Assembly (NCBI RefSeq): GCF_003601975.1
Contig: NZ_QZWZ01000058.1
Coordinates: 1 to 33,409 of the forward strand
Origin: Mesorhizobium waimense
Lineage (GTDB): Bacteria > Pseudomonadota > Alphaproteobacteria > Rhizobiales > Rhizobiaceae
DNA: 33,409 nt
Direction of reading: 5' to 3'
Shown: one piece after another, positions 7,757-17,015 of the stretch
Numbering within the stretch: position 1 is the stretch's first letter
Layout: each line of letters begins with the position of its first letter
Made by a program: the position numbers and the translations under genes
Notes under the pieces: model-generated
Told to the model about the DNA's origin: nothing
Seen by the model: the letters and a program-made list of their open reading frames with translations, nothing else
Databases searched by the model: none

Positions 7757-8680
7757 TTGAGACAGGTCAACAACACGTTGCGCCGTTTGGACCATGTCTT
7801 CGCAGCTGTCGACCATGGTAGCCTCAGGCAGGCCGCAAGAGTTCTCAGGGTGAGGGAATCCTGTGTCAGCCGCAACATCGTTGCTCTCGAACAATTGCTG
7901 GACATGCAGTTGTTTGATCGTGACGTCCATGGTGTTCGGCTGACCGAAGCAGGCCGGGCCTGGACTGACCTCGTCCGGGCTCATTATGAAGGCTTGCACG
8001 ATGCCCTCGCCGGAGGTGGTCGCGGCGACCAGGATACCAAAACAGTCAAGATAGGGTTGTGCGGCCAGATAGGTCGGGCGTTCGTGGCGCGGCTTGTCGA
8101 TCGATATCGCAGCTTACATCCGGACGGGAGCATCGCCATCGAGGACGTTCCCCATGAACAGTGTCTGGCGGCAATACGTCGCCGGCGCCTTGACATCGTC
8201 TTCACGCACGGGCTCGAGAACGGAGCCTTATGCCGTAGCGAAACATTTGGGCACGAGCGCTTGTTCGTTCTCTTGCCGGGTGACCATCCGCTCGCTGAAA
8301 GGCCGGCAATCAGATGGAGGGATCTTGCAGATACTTGTCTGCTGGTTTCGGTCGGATCGCCGCAGGATCCTGTTTTGCTGGAAAAGATTGCCGCAGATAG
8401 TGGCCCCTCTATTCAAATATGTCGCGCGAGCGAAGCGACGGTCATCCTCAAGGTGCAACTCGGTCAAGGCGTAACCCTGGCGGGCGAAGGTTTTGCAAGG
8501 ACCGTCGCCATCGACGCTACAGTGTGGAAACCCATCGACGGTCAGAACAGCATCAGTTCGATTAAGGCGGTGTGGCTGGAATCGAACCCAAAGCGTGCGC
8601 TTCTACGGCTGGTTGGGACCGCAAGCAACCTGGTGGCCGCAACGCGACCCTGGCCTACTCCCGTCAAGCGCGAAACCTGA
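7757..8680 (+). CDS. LysR-family transcriptional regulator
   Basis: This 307-residue protein has an N-terminal winged helix-turn-helix (about residues 5-65: LDHVFAAVDHGSLRQAARVL, then a recognition helix) and a C-terminal periplasmic-binding-type effector domain (about 90-295; GDHPLAERPAIRWRDLADTC is typical). The start is TTG, 11 bases after the methyltransferase stop, with a purine-rich AGGAA inside the end of that gene. The two genes are therefore one unit. LysR proteins usually control a divergent or adjacent target; here the cargo genes are the obvious candidates. It closes the cargo island on its right side. Confidence 0.88.
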   Translation: MRQVNNTLRRLDHVFAAVDHGSLRQAARVLRVRESCVSRNIVALEQLLDMQLFDRDVHGVRLTEAGRAWTDLVRAHYEGLHDALAGGGRGDQDTKTVKIGLCGQIGRAFVARLVDRYRSLHPDGSIAIEDVPHEQCLAAIRRRRLDIVFTHGLENGALCRSETFGHERLFVLLPGDHPLAERPAIRWRDLADTCLLVSVGSPQDPVLLEKIAADSGPSIQICRASEATVILKVQLGQGVTLAGEGFARTVAIDATVWKPIDGQNSISSIKAVWLESNPKRALLRLVGTASNLVAATRPWPTPVKRET

Positions 8681-8737
8681 CGTCACGCCATGACTGGGAG
8701 GCGCGACTGACGCGGTTCGACTCCGGCCGTCCGCCCC

Positions 8738-8962
8738 TTAGCCTCCCTCCGAACGCTTTGCGCTGGCAAAGCCTCGATCCGTCGCAATGAACCGCTCCAA
8801 CATCGCAACGATGAGGCGCGGCGCATCGGCTGGCCGTTGCCCCGCGTCGCGGGCAAGGATCTCGGCATAAGCGGTCAGGTCACGATGCAATGCCGCGGGT
8901 AGCTCCACCATGACCTTGACAGGTTTGTCGTCGGCGATCGGCCCCAGTTTCAGCTTGGCCAT
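8738..8962 (-). CDS. DUF2274 family protein
   Basis: This 74-residue protein starts LKLGPIADDKPVKVMVELPA and contains LHRDLTAYAEILARDAG, the signature of DUF2274. These small proteins regularly follow trbI in alphaproteobacterial conjugative elements. The central part looks like a ribbon-helix-helix fold, so DNA binding is possible. Its ATG lies one base after the trbI stop, and the GGAGG inside the last trbI codons is its ribosome site. It is the last gene of the trb operon. A role in transfer regulation is inferred. Confidence 0.85.
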   Translation of the reverse strand: MAKLKLGPIADDKPVKVMVELPAALHRDLTAYAEILARDAGQRPADAPRLIVAMLERFIATDRGFASAKRSEGG

Positions 8963-8963
8963 T

Positions 8964-10208
8964 TCAGCCTCCGTAAGGTTCGAGCACGAGATCGTGCGTG
9001 ACGATGACGCGTACCGGGAATCCCGGTCGGATGGTGAGCGTCGGCGCTATGTTGAGCTGCCGCTGGACGATCTGCTGGCCGGTCTGGCTGATGCTGTCCG
9101 AGGCACCCTGGCGCAAAGCGCGCATGATGTCGCTCTCCTGGCCCGATGAGCCTGCTTGCGCGCCGATGCTCAGAACCGTGGAAAGTGCTGCAGCCTTGAA
9201 AAGCTCGCCCCAGTGATAGTCGACGCCGTCCTCGAGGCCAGCATAGCCCTCGGCGTCCGCGCCGGGCTCACGTTCCAGAACGATGGAGCGGCCGTCAGGA
9301 AAAATCAGCCTGGTCCAGACCAGCAACACGCGACGCTGGCCGAAGCCGACACCATTGTCATACTGGCCGATGAGGCGCGTGCCCTGCGGAATGAGAAGGA
9401 TGTGTCCGGTGGGGCTGTCATAGACATTCTCCGTGACCTGCGCGGTAATCTGACCTGGCAGGTCGGAGCGAATGCCGGTGATGAGAGCGGCGGCGATGAC
9501 GGCGCCCGCCTGGAGGACGTTCTTCGACGCCGGCGCCGCGACGCGATCGGGCGAGACAGTGCGCTTGTCCGGTGGCTGATCGAGGAATGCGAGTTGGCGA
9601 TCCTGCGCGGAGGGCGTCGCTGGCTGCGGCGCGAGGCCTAGGCTGGCGAGATTGGGCTGTGGCATGGTGTCTGTCGTGGCCCGAGCGACAGTCGCGTCAC
9701 TTGCGGGCCGCGTTTGCGTTGACGCGAACAGGCGCGCGGTCCTCGCTGCTTCCAGTTCCTGTTCCCGGCGCTGCTCCTCCTGGTCCGGTCCGATGGGAGC
9801 TGTCGATGGCGCGGTGCCGCCATTCTGTGCGGCGAGGATCGGGCGGCCGAGATCGCCTGGAAGCGGCAGGCCAAGTTTTGGAACGCCGGCATAGTCCTTT
9901 GGCAGGCCGGCGAGCCCATCGGGGGTCGAGCGATTGTCGGTTGAATAGAGCTCCTGACCCTGGCCTTGCTGACGGTTCTGCAGCGCATAAATCAGCGCCC
10001 CGCCGACAGTGAGGCTTGCGGCGAGCCCCAATCCGGTCAGCGCCTTGCGGGACAGACGCGTCACGCGCGGCGGCTCCGCGCGCAGCCGCATGGTCGCGGC
10101 CGGCTCGCCTGTCGACGGCCGGGAAGCATCATCGGTCGGTGCCTCCGGCCACGCGTCCTCCACCAGCCCCGGGCCCTCTTCCTTCCCGGAATCGAACGTG
10201 TTGCTCAC
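8964..10208 (-). CDS. trbI: TrbI, VirB10-like channel protein
   Basis: This 414-residue protein has a cytoplasmic N-terminus, one membrane span (about residues 58-77, GLGLAASLTVGGALIYALQ), a proline/glutamine-rich periplasmic linker, and a C-terminal TrbI/VirB10 beta-barrel domain (about 215-410; GHILLIPQGTRLIGQYDN, FPVRVIVTHDLVLEPYGG). It spans inner membrane to outer-membrane core and senses ATPase activity. The start overlaps the trbG stop in an ATGA, so translation is coupled. Length is normal for the family. Confidence 0.95.
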   Translation of the reverse strand: MSNTFDSGKEEGPGLVEDAWPEAPTDDASRPSTGEPAATMRLRAEPPRVTRLSRKALTGLGLAASLTVGGALIYALQNRQQGQGQELYSTDNRSTPDGLAGLPKDYAGVPKLGLPLPGDLGRPILAAQNGGTAPSTAPIGPDQEEQRREQELEAARTARLFASTQTRPASDATVARATTDTMPQPNLASLGLAPQPATPSAQDRQLAFLDQPPDKRTVSPDRVAAPASKNVLQAGAVIAAALITGIRSDLPGQITAQVTENVYDSPTGHILLIPQGTRLIGQYDNGVGFGQRRVLLVWTRLIFPDGRSIVLEREPGADAEGYAGLEDGVDYHWGELFKAAALSTVLSIGAQAGSSGQESDIMRALRQGASDSISQTGQQIVQRQLNIAPTLTIRPGFPVRVIVTHDLVLEPYGG

Positions 10209-11344
10209 GATGCCGACCCTCCGCTGTCTGTTCGGAGGTTCGTCGCTTGCGAAGCCTCACCAGGGCCTCGCATCCATGACAATGGACTGCTCTTCACCCC
10301 ATCGGTGCGGGAGACACGCACGCGCTGCTGGTTCTTGCCGGCGCCGAAGCGCAACTCGGCGGCGGCAAACAGCCGGTCGACGATCATGTAGTTGCCGCGC
10401 ACGCGATAGTTCACCAGCTCGGACGTGTCGCCCTCCGGCCCGACCACGAAGAGTGGCGGCATCTCGCCCTGGCCGATGCCTCGCGGGAACTCGATGAATA
10501 CCTGCTTGCCATCGTCGAAGGCGCGCAACGGCCGCCACGGTGCACGATCGCCCGTCACCTCGTAACGGAAATTGACACGAGCGAGGTCGATTCCCGTCGA
10601 GACCGGCTGTGCCGCCTCAGCCTGCTGGTTCTGACGGCGCAAGGCGATGAGTTGGTCCTGCGGGTATTGCCAGGAGACCGAAGCCATATAGGTCGACGGC
10701 GTCGAGCGCAGTTCCATGTGATAGGTGCGCCGATCGGTGTTGATGACGAGATTGGTGAGAAGGTCGGCGCGCGTCGGCTTGACGAGGATGTGGACTTGCT
10801 TGGCGCCGCCCGTACCGCTCTCGGTATCGCCGATGATCCAGCGCACGGTGTCACCGGCGGCGACGGGACCAGAGCCGACGAGCTGCTCGCCGGGCTGGAG
10901 CGCGATGTCGGTGATCTGCCCCGGCGAGGCATAGACCTGATAGAGCGCGCCATCGACGAACGGATAGACCTGCATCGAGTTGATGAACCCGTTGCGGACA
11001 GGCTGGACGCGCGCGGCCGCATTGGCCAGATTCACGCGCGCGGCCGGATCGGTCGGTTCCGGTTCGGGCTTTGCCTCCTTGCCGATCGGCTTCAACTGGC
11101 CGGGAAGCGGCAGCGGCTTAGACAGCTCTACCACCTTGACGGGCGGGAGCGGATCGACCGCCTGCACGGCCGGGATCGGATCGTCATAGGAAATCTCCGG
11201 CGGCTTATGCTTGGTGGCACAGCCCGCAAGCGCTGAGGTCAAAAGCAGGAGTGCTGGAAAGCCTGTCTTACGGAACGCCGGCATTGCGTAAATAACGAAG
11301 GCCGGACGCCCCCAGGGGGCGGTATTGCAGAGTGCGGGCGTCAT
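10205..11344 (-). CDS. trbG: TrbG, VirB9-like outer-membrane core protein
   Basis: This 379-residue protein belongs to the TrbG/VirB9/CagX family, part of the outer-membrane core complex. A hydrophobic stretch (about 29-40) ends in a lipobox LAGC with Cys42, so a lipoprotein anchor is likely. The beta-sandwich segments follow (AGDTVRWIIGDTESG, RTYHMELRSTPSTYMASVSW). The chosen ATG overlaps the trbF stop (ATGA) and has GAAGGAG eight bases upstream. An internal ATG at 11284 gives a more usual signal-peptide length but lacks a ribosome site. Confidence 0.93.
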   Translation of the reverse strand: MTPALCNTAPWGRPAFVIYAMPAFRKTGFPALLLLTSALAGCATKHKPPEISYDDPIPAVQAVDPLPPVKVVELSKPLPLPGQLKPIGKEAKPEPEPTDPAARVNLANAAARVQPVRNGFINSMQVYPFVDGALYQVYASPGQITDIALQPGEQLVGSGPVAAGDTVRWIIGDTESGTGGAKQVHILVKPTRADLLTNLVINTDRRTYHMELRSTPSTYMASVSWQYPQDQLIALRRQNQQAEAAQPVSTGIDLARVNFRYEVTGDRAPWRPLRAFDDGKQVFIEFPRGIGQGEMPPLFVVGPEGDTSELVNYRVRGNYMIVDRLFAAAELRFGAGKNQQRVRVSRTDGVKSSPLSWMRGPGEASQATNLRTDSGGSAS

Positions 11345-12024
11345 TGTCCAAGCTCCTTCGACCAGTTGATGGCGTTGATGTAGATGCCGAGCGGGTTCTT
11401 CCTCAGCGTGTCGGCGTCACGCGGGGGCTGCACGACAATGGTGAGAATGGCGGACCAGCGCTCCGTGGAGGCGAGTGAGCCGTCCTGATAGCGGCGTTCG
11501 ACCCAGGCGATGCGGAAGCTCACCGGCGATGCGCGGATGACCGACGACACGTCGACGGCGACCTGCTGCTTGCCGACCTTGGTGAACGGGTCATTGGCAC
11601 GCGCATAATCGTTGAGAGCCAGCGCCCCGCCTTGCGTCGCGAAGTCATAGGCGCGCAGCCAGTTCTGCCGCACGATGACCGGATCGGCGGGGATCGACCT
11701 CACCTGTTCGATGAAGTGCGCCAGGTAGAAGGCGATCTGCGGGTCGTTCGGCTGATAGTCGGCGACCGCGGGTCCCACAGCCTGCGCCTGGCCGAGACGA
11801 TCGACCTGCACCACCCAGGGCACGATCGAGCCGTTGGCGGATTGCCACACGAGTGCGGCGGAGAAGCCCGCGGCGAGCGCCAGGGAACCGAAGGCCATGT
11901 AACGCCAGTTGCGCGCCTGCACGCGCGCGGAACCGATGCGCTCGTCCCAGACCTGGGCAGCGCGCTGGTAGGGCGTTTCAGGTTGTGGGGATCTGCCGTA
12001 GTGCGTGGACGGTCGCTTGAACAT
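11341..12024 (-). CDS. trbF: TrbF, VirB8-like assembly protein
   Basis: This 227-residue bitopic inner-membrane protein has a cytoplasmic N-terminus, one span (about 43-60, MAFGSLALAAGFSAALVW) and a periplasmic VirB8/TrbF nuclear-transport-factor-like domain. WVVQVDRLGQAQAVGP and FRIAWVERRYQDGSLASTE are typical. It nucleates assembly between the inner-membrane complex and the core. It follows trbL after two bases and overlaps trbG. Confidence 0.93.
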   Translation of the reverse strand: MFKRPSTHYGRSPQPETPYQRAAQVWDERIGSARVQARNWRYMAFGSLALAAGFSAALVWQSANGSIVPWVVQVDRLGQAQAVGPAVADYQPNDPQIAFYLAHFIEQVRSIPADPVIVRQNWLRAYDFATQGGALALNDYARANDPFTKVGKQQVAVDVSSVIRASPVSFRIAWVERRYQDGSLASTERWSAILTIVVQPPRDADTLRKNPLGIYINAINWSKELGQ

Positions 12025-12026
12025 GC

Positions 12027-13385
12027 TCAGTCACTTTCAGAGAGGTTGATCGAGGAGCCGCCGCCATGGCTGTCGCCACTGCGAACAGCGTGAGCGGCGG
12101 CCTGGACGCCATGGGCCATCTGCGAGCGCTTCATGCGCTTCGCCCAGGCGGGCTGACTTTCGGTTGCGGAGGACGCGACGGGAGCGGAGCCGGCTTCAGC
12201 AGCGTTCGCGCCGATTGTGCCAGCGGTGAATGACCCGCCCGTCGTCTCGAAGGCAGCGCGAGCGCCGGACTGGTAGCTGTGCTTCATGCTGCCTGCCGCA
12301 TTATTGGCCGCGCGCTTGAGCGGTGAGATGGCACCCAGGGCACCGGCGCTGGCGACACCGCCGAGCCCGGATGCAACGCTGGAAAAGCCTGACTGTCCGG
12401 CCGCGCCGAGGCCGTAGGCGGTGGATGCCCTGCCCGCGGTGGCGGCACCGCCACGGGCCGCCGCTGTAGCACCGCCGCTGACAGCCGCGCCGCCGGACAC
12501 GACGGCGCCGGCGGCCGCAGCGCCCACCGCGACCACACCGCCGGCGGCGAGCCCGGTGCCGACCGCCGCGCCCGCGCCGAGCTGCGGGCCGCCGGAGACG
12601 AGACCGTTGGCAATGCCCGGTCCAAAGATGCCAAGGCCGAGCAGTGACAGCGCGGCCAGCACGATCGCCATGGCATCGTCGATCGACGGCGTGTTGCCGC
12701 TGAACCCCGAGGTGAACTCGGAAAAGAGCGTCGAGCCGATGCCGATGATGACGGCGAGCACCAGCACCTTGATGCCGGACGAGATGACGTTGCCGAGCAC
12801 GCGCTCGGCCATGAACGCGGATTTGCCGAAGAGACCGAAGGGTATCAGCACGAAACCGGCGAGCGTCGTCAACTTGAACTCGATCAGGGTGACGAAGAGC
12901 TGGATCGCCAGGATGAAGAAGGCCAGCAGCACCAGCGCCCAGGCGAAGAACATGCAGGCGATCTGGATGAAGTTCTCGAAGAAGGACCAATAGCCCATCA
13001 AGTTCGAGATCGAGTCCAGCAACGGCCGGCCGGCATCGAGCCCTGTCTGCGCCACCTTGCCCGGGCGCATGAGATCGTTGACGGTAAACCCCGTTCCCGA
13101 GGCCTTGAGGCCAAGCCCGGCGAAGCTTTCGAAGACGATGCGGGCGAGATTGTTCCAGTTTGAGATGAGATAGGCGAAGACGCCGACGAACAGCGTCTTC
13201 TTGACGAGGCGCGCCATGATGTCGTCGTCCGCCCCCCAGGACCAGAAGAGCGCCGCCAACGTCACGTCTATGACGATCAGGGTCGTGGCGATGAAGCCGA
13301 CCTCGCCGCCGAGCAGGCCAAAGCCGCCGTCAATGTAGCGCGTGAAGACTTCTAGGAAATGGTCGATGACGCCCATGCCACCCAT
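12027..13385 (-). CDS. trbL: TrbL, VirB6-like polytopic channel protein
   Basis: This 452-residue protein has several membrane spans in its first 250 residues (for example FIATTLIVIDVTLAALFWSW and FFAWALVLLAFFILAIQLF). A long Gly/Ala/Ser-rich segment follows at about 255-340, then a hydrophilic tail. TrbL/VirB6 forms part of the inner-membrane conduit for DNA. The Gly/Ala-rich tail is usual for TrbL and gives false GC-rich frames on both strands. The gene begins one base after the trbK-like stop. Confidence 0.93.
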   Translation of the reverse strand: MGGMGVIDHFLEVFTRYIDGGFGLLGGEVGFIATTLIVIDVTLAALFWSWGADDDIMARLVKKTLFVGVFAYLISNWNNLARIVFESFAGLGLKASGTGFTVNDLMRPGKVAQTGLDAGRPLLDSISNLMGYWSFFENFIQIACMFFAWALVLLAFFILAIQLFVTLIEFKLTTLAGFVLIPFGLFGKSAFMAERVLGNVISSGIKVLVLAVIIGIGSTLFSEFTSGFSGNTPSIDDAMAIVLAALSLLGLGIFGPGIANGLVSGGPQLGAGAAVGTGLAAGGVVAVGAAAAGAVVSGGAAVSGGATAAARGGAATAGRASTAYGLGAAGQSGFSSVASGLGGVASAGALGAISPLKRAANNAAGSMKHSYQSGARAAFETTGGSFTAGTIGANAAEAGSAPVASSATESQPAWAKRMKRSQMAHGVQAAAHAVRSGDSHGGGSSINLSESD

Positions 13386-13386
13386 G

Positions 13387-13782
13387 TCAGCGAACCTCCG
13401 GCCGGGGCGGCTCGACCTGCATCGCGGGAGCGGTCATATCCATCCGCTCCCCTTCTTTCCGGTCGGCTGACGCCGGCACATTCGGAAACTGCGTTGTCGG
13501 CGCTACCGGCGCAGGCGCGGTTACCGAGTCACGTTGACCGAGAAATCGGCGCCGGCTCTCTGCCCACGCTTTCAGACAGCCGGGATCGCGAGGCCCGGCC
13601 TCGCCGGTCCCGGAACAGCGGCCCAATTCGGAGGCGAGCGGGTCTTGTGGCGCGATGGAACGGTCCCGCGTCGCAAGGGTGTCAGGCTCATCGTCCGTGC
13701 TGCTCATCTCGATTGCGGTCACTGTCAAACCAACCGCGATGAAGACGACCGCGCCAATGCGAGCGAGGAATTTGCCATCCAT
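13387..13782 (-). CDS. trbK: TrbK-alt putative entry-exclusion protein
   Basis: From ATG 13782 (GAGG eight bases upstream) this is a 131-residue protein with an N-terminal membrane anchor (LARIGAVVFIAVGLTVTAIE) and a short periplasmic part with a Cys pair (GRCSGTGEAGPRDPGC). A Pro/Ala-rich tail follows. Its place between trbJ and trbL and the RCSG...DPGC pattern match the TrbK-alt proteins of alphaproteobacterial elements. These are thought to block uptake of a second copy from another donor. An earlier ATG at 13821 in the same frame overlaps trbJ and has no advantage. Exclusion function is known only by family and position. Confidence 0.8.
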   Translation of the reverse strand: MDGKFLARIGAVVFIAVGLTVTAIEMSSTDDEPDTLATRDRSIAPQDPLASELGRCSGTGEAGPRDPGCLKAWAESRRRFLGQRDSVTAPAPVAPTTQFPNVPASADRKEGERMDMTAPAMQVEPPRPEVR

Positions 13783-13792
13783 CGCGCACGCC

Positions 13793-14551
13793 TCAGTTCT
13801 TGCCATAGAACATCTGCGCACTGCCGGGCTGGTAGCCCGAGCCCTGCGTCAGGAAGCGGCGGCGCTGCTCCCTGCCCTGGTCGGCGGCGGTGGCCTGCTC
13901 GGCCGATTGCAACGCCTGCGCCCGACCGTTCGCGGCGACGACAGCGGTGAGATCGGCAAGCTGCTGCGCCTGAAGCGCGAGAAGTTGGTTGCCGGCCTGT
14001 GTTGCCTGAAGCGCGCCAGTCGCACCCTGGCTCTGGCCGACCAGCGCCGACATCTCACTGCGATTGGTGTCGATATTGCCGACAACGCCGGCCTGCACAC
14101 GCATGGCATCCTGTAGGCCACCGACCGTGTTGCCCCAGCGCGAGCGCGCGTCGGCGACGAGTTGCTGATCCGAAGCCGACAGCGAGACGTTGCCGTATTT
14201 CTGCTGGAAGGCCTGATCGATCTGCTGGACGTCATAGGCAACGTTCTGCGCTTGACCGAGCAATTGCTGCGTACGTTGCACCGACTGCTGGAGCTGTTGC
14301 AGTGAGGAGAATGGCAAGCTTGCGAGATTGCGGGCCTGGTTGATGAGCATCTGCGCCTGGTTCTGAAGCGAGGTGATCTGGTTGGTGATTTGCTCGAGCG
14401 AGCGCGCTGCCGTCAGGACGTTTTGCGAATAGTTGGAGGGATCGAACACGATGAACGCGTGTGCCGGCGTCGCGAGCATCGGTGCGAGCGCGGCGGGAGC
14501 GACAAGCAGAGCGGCAGCGAGCCGCATGCCAAGGGGACGGCGCAGTTTCAT
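13793..14551 (-). CDS. trbJ: TrbJ, VirB5-like pilus-associated protein
   Basis: This 252-residue secreted protein has a signal peptide (residues 1-32: twin arginines at the start, hydrophobic core, cleavage after AHA). The FIVFDPSNYSQNVLTA motif marks TrbJ, and the rest is long Gln-rich helices, probably coiled coil (QNQAQMLINQARNLASLPF). TrbJ/VirB5 sits at the pilus tip. Its start overlaps the trbE stop by four bases. Confidence 0.94.
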   Translation of the reverse strand: MKLRRPLGMRLAAALLVAPAALAPMLATPAHAFIVFDPSNYSQNVLTAARSLEQITNQITSLQNQAQMLINQARNLASLPFSSLQQLQQSVQRTQQLLGQAQNVAYDVQQIDQAFQQKYGNVSLSASDQQLVADARSRWGNTVGGLQDAMRVQAGVVGNIDTNRSEMSALVGQSQGATGALQATQAGNQLLALQAQQLADLTAVVAANGRAQALQSAEQATAADQGREQRRRFLTQGSGYQPGSAQMFYGKN

Positions 14552-17001
14552 GGGGATTTCTCCTTTTTGGTGAGGGCGGGGCTGGTTAGGACGGGAACGA
14601 GTTCAGCGGCCCAGCCGACGCCACGGTGGTTGAGCCAGGCTGCGAGGAAACCGTCACGGCCGTGCTCGGTGACGATGCGGGCGATCGCGGTCTGGTCGGT
14701 CTTTGCGGATACAGCGCAGAGCGCGAGTGCCACATCCGACAGACCGAGCTCGAACAGCCGGTTGCCGCGCCGGGACTGGCAGTAGTAATCGCGCTTCGGC
14801 ATCGCCCGGGCGATGATCTCGATCTGCCGATCGTTGAGGCCGAAGCGGCGATAGATCGCCGTGATCTGCGGCTCGATGGCGCGCTCGTTCGGCAGCAGAA
14901 GCCGGGTCTGGCAGCTCTCGATGATCGCCGGCGCGATTGCCGAACCATCGATGTCGCTGAGCGACTGCGTGGCGAAGATGACGCTGGCGTTCTTCTTGCG
15001 CAGCGTCTTCAGCCATTCGCGGAGCTGGCCGGCAAAGCCCTCGTCGTCCAGCGCAAGCCAGCCTTCGTCGATGATGAGAAGGGTCGGCGAGCCATCGAGC
15101 CGGTCTTCGATGCGATGGAAGAGATAGGACAGGACGGCGGGCGCAGCACCCGTTCCGATCAGTCCTTCGGTTTCGAATGCCTGGACCGACGCCGATCCGA
15201 GATGTTCGCGATCGGCATCGAGCAACCGGCCGTAGGGACCACCGAGGCAGTAGGGACGCAGTGCCTGCTTGAGATCATTTGATTGCAGCAGCACGACCAG
15301 ACCGGTGATCGTGCGCTCCTCGACGGGCGCGGAGGCCAGTGAGGTCAACGCCGACCAGATATGCTCCTTGACCTCTGGGGTGATCGCCACATTCTCGCGC
15401 GTCAGGATCGCCACGATCCAGTCGGCGGCCCAGGCCCGCTCAGGGATTTTATGGATGCGGGCGAACGGCTGAAGGCTGACGCCGTCGATCGCCCCATCGC
15501 TGAGATCGCCGCCGAGATCATGCCAGTCGCCGCCCATGGCGAGTGCCGCGGCGCGGATCGAGCCGCCGAAATCGAAGGCGAAAACCTGCGAGCCTCCATA
15601 GCGGCGGAACTGCAGCGCCATCAGTGCCAAGAGCACGGACTTGCCGGCGCCGGTCGGGCCGACGATCAGAGTATGGCCGACATCACCGACGTGAAGCGAA
15701 AGCCGGAACGGGGTCGAGCCTTCGGTCTTGCCGAAGAGCAGAGGGGGCGCTGCAAAATGCTCGTCCCGCACCTCGCCCGCCCACACCGCCGAAAGCGGAA
15801 TGATGTGGGCGAGATTGAGCGTGGAGATGGGGGGCTGGCGGACGTTGGCGTAGACATGGCCCGGCAGACTGCCGAGCCAGGCGTCGACGGCGTTGATGGT
15901 TTCGATGATCGCCGTGAAATCGCGGCCCTGGATGACCTTTTCGACCAGGCGTAGTTTCTCGTCGGCGATGCCGGGATCATCGTCCCAAACCGTCACCGTC
16001 GCGGTGACATAGGCCATGCCGGCATAGTCGGCGCCGAGTTCCTGCAGCGCCATGTCGGCATCGGCGGCCTTGTTTGCGGCGTCGGTGTCCACGAGGACGG
16101 ACGCCTCGTTGGTCATCACCTCCTTGAGGATCGCGGCGACCGATTTGCGCTTGGCGAACCACTGACGCCGGATCTTTGTCAGCAGCCTGGTCGCATCGGT
16201 CTTGTCGAGGAGGATCGCGCGTGTCGACCAGCGATACGGGAAGGCCAGCCGGTTCAGTTCGTCGAGCAGACCCGGCGTGGTCGCGGTCGGGAACCCCGTG
16301 ACCGTGAGGATGCGCAGATGCGATGCGCCAAGGCGGGGCTCAAGCCCGCCGGTCAGCGGCTGGTCGGCCAGCATGGCATCGAGATACATCGGCGTTTCGG
16401 GAACGCGGACACGGTGGCGATTGGTCGAGACGCAGCCATGCAGGTAAGTCAGCGTCTCGGCGTCATCGAGCCAGCGGCACTCCGGCATGAAGGCTTCGAC
16501 AAGGCGAAGGACGCGGTCGCTGCGATCGGCGAACCCGGTCAGCACCTCATTGGGGTCCAGGCCCTTCTTCTCGCGGCCTTCGTAGAGCCAGCTTTCCGCG
16601 CGCGCGGTGTCTTCGGCGGGCGCGAGATAGGCGAGTGTGAGGAAGTAGCTGGACTCGAAATGAGCGCCGGCCTCCTCGAAGCCCGCCTTTCGCTCCGCAT
16701 CGACCAGCGCGGAGGCCGCATCCGGAAAGCGGCTGTCGGGATAGCGAGTCGAGGCATGGCGCTGCGCCTCCACGAAGATCGCCCAACCGGAACCGAGCCG
16801 GCGCAAGGCATTGTTGAGCCGGCCGGCGACGGCGACCAGTTCGGCCGGAACGGCGCTGTCGAGATCGGGACCGCGAAAACGCGCGGTGCGTTGGAAGCTA
16901 CCGTCCTTGTTGAGGACGATTCCGGCACCGACCAATGCCGCCCAGGGCAGGAAGTCGGCGAGCCGGCTGCTACGATTGCGATATTCTGCAAGGTTCATCA
17001 T
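14548..17001 (-). CDS. trbE: TrbE, VirB4-like ATPase
   Basis: This 817-residue ATPase drives assembly and substrate movement at the inner membrane. The N-terminal CagE/TrbE/VirB domain runs to about residue 400. The P-loop GPTGAGKS lies at 448-455, and the Walker B segment LLIIDEGWLALDD near 640. The segment IFATQSLSDIDGSAIAPAII is typical of VirB4 C-terminal lobes. Length is normal. ATGATG starts the gene, with GGGAGG upstream; 14 bases separate it from the trbD stop. Confidence 0.96.
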   Translation of the reverse strand: MMNLAEYRNRSSRLADFLPWAALVGAGIVLNKDGSFQRTARFRGPDLDSAVPAELVAVAGRLNNALRRLGSGWAIFVEAQRHASTRYPDSRFPDAASALVDAERKAGFEEAGAHFESSYFLTLAYLAPAEDTARAESWLYEGREKKGLDPNEVLTGFADRSDRVLRLVEAFMPECRWLDDAETLTYLHGCVSTNRHRVRVPETPMYLDAMLADQPLTGGLEPRLGASHLRILTVTGFPTATTPGLLDELNRLAFPYRWSTRAILLDKTDATRLLTKIRRQWFAKRKSVAAILKEVMTNEASVLVDTDAANKAADADMALQELGADYAGMAYVTATVTVWDDDPGIADEKLRLVEKVIQGRDFTAIIETINAVDAWLGSLPGHVYANVRQPPISTLNLAHIIPLSAVWAGEVRDEHFAAPPLLFGKTEGSTPFRLSLHVGDVGHTLIVGPTGAGKSVLLALMALQFRRYGGSQVFAFDFGGSIRAAALAMGGDWHDLGGDLSDGAIDGVSLQPFARIHKIPERAWAADWIVAILTRENVAITPEVKEHIWSALTSLASAPVEERTITGLVVLLQSNDLKQALRPYCLGGPYGRLLDADREHLGSASVQAFETEGLIGTGAAPAVLSYLFHRIEDRLDGSPTLLIIDEGWLALDDEGFAGQLREWLKTLRKKNASVIFATQSLSDIDGSAIAPAIIESCQTRLLLPNERAIEPQITAIYRRFGLNDRQIEIIARAMPKRDYYCQSRRGNRLFELGLSDVALALCAVSAKTDQTAIARIVTEHGRDGFLAAWLNHRGVGWAAELVPVLTSPALTKKEKSP

Positions 17002-17015
17002 CGGTGCGACCTCCC

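Noticed and set aside
8690..8698. TGACGTCA palindrome between the LysR and DUF2274 genes.
   Set aside because: Eight-base palindromes are expected by chance in a window this long; no other support.
8711..8732. GGTTCGACTCC just after the DUF2274 gene resembles the T-loop of a tRNA and could mark an attachment site.
   Set aside because: The flanking bases do not form a T-stem or acceptor stem, and no second copy is seen at the other side of the cargo.
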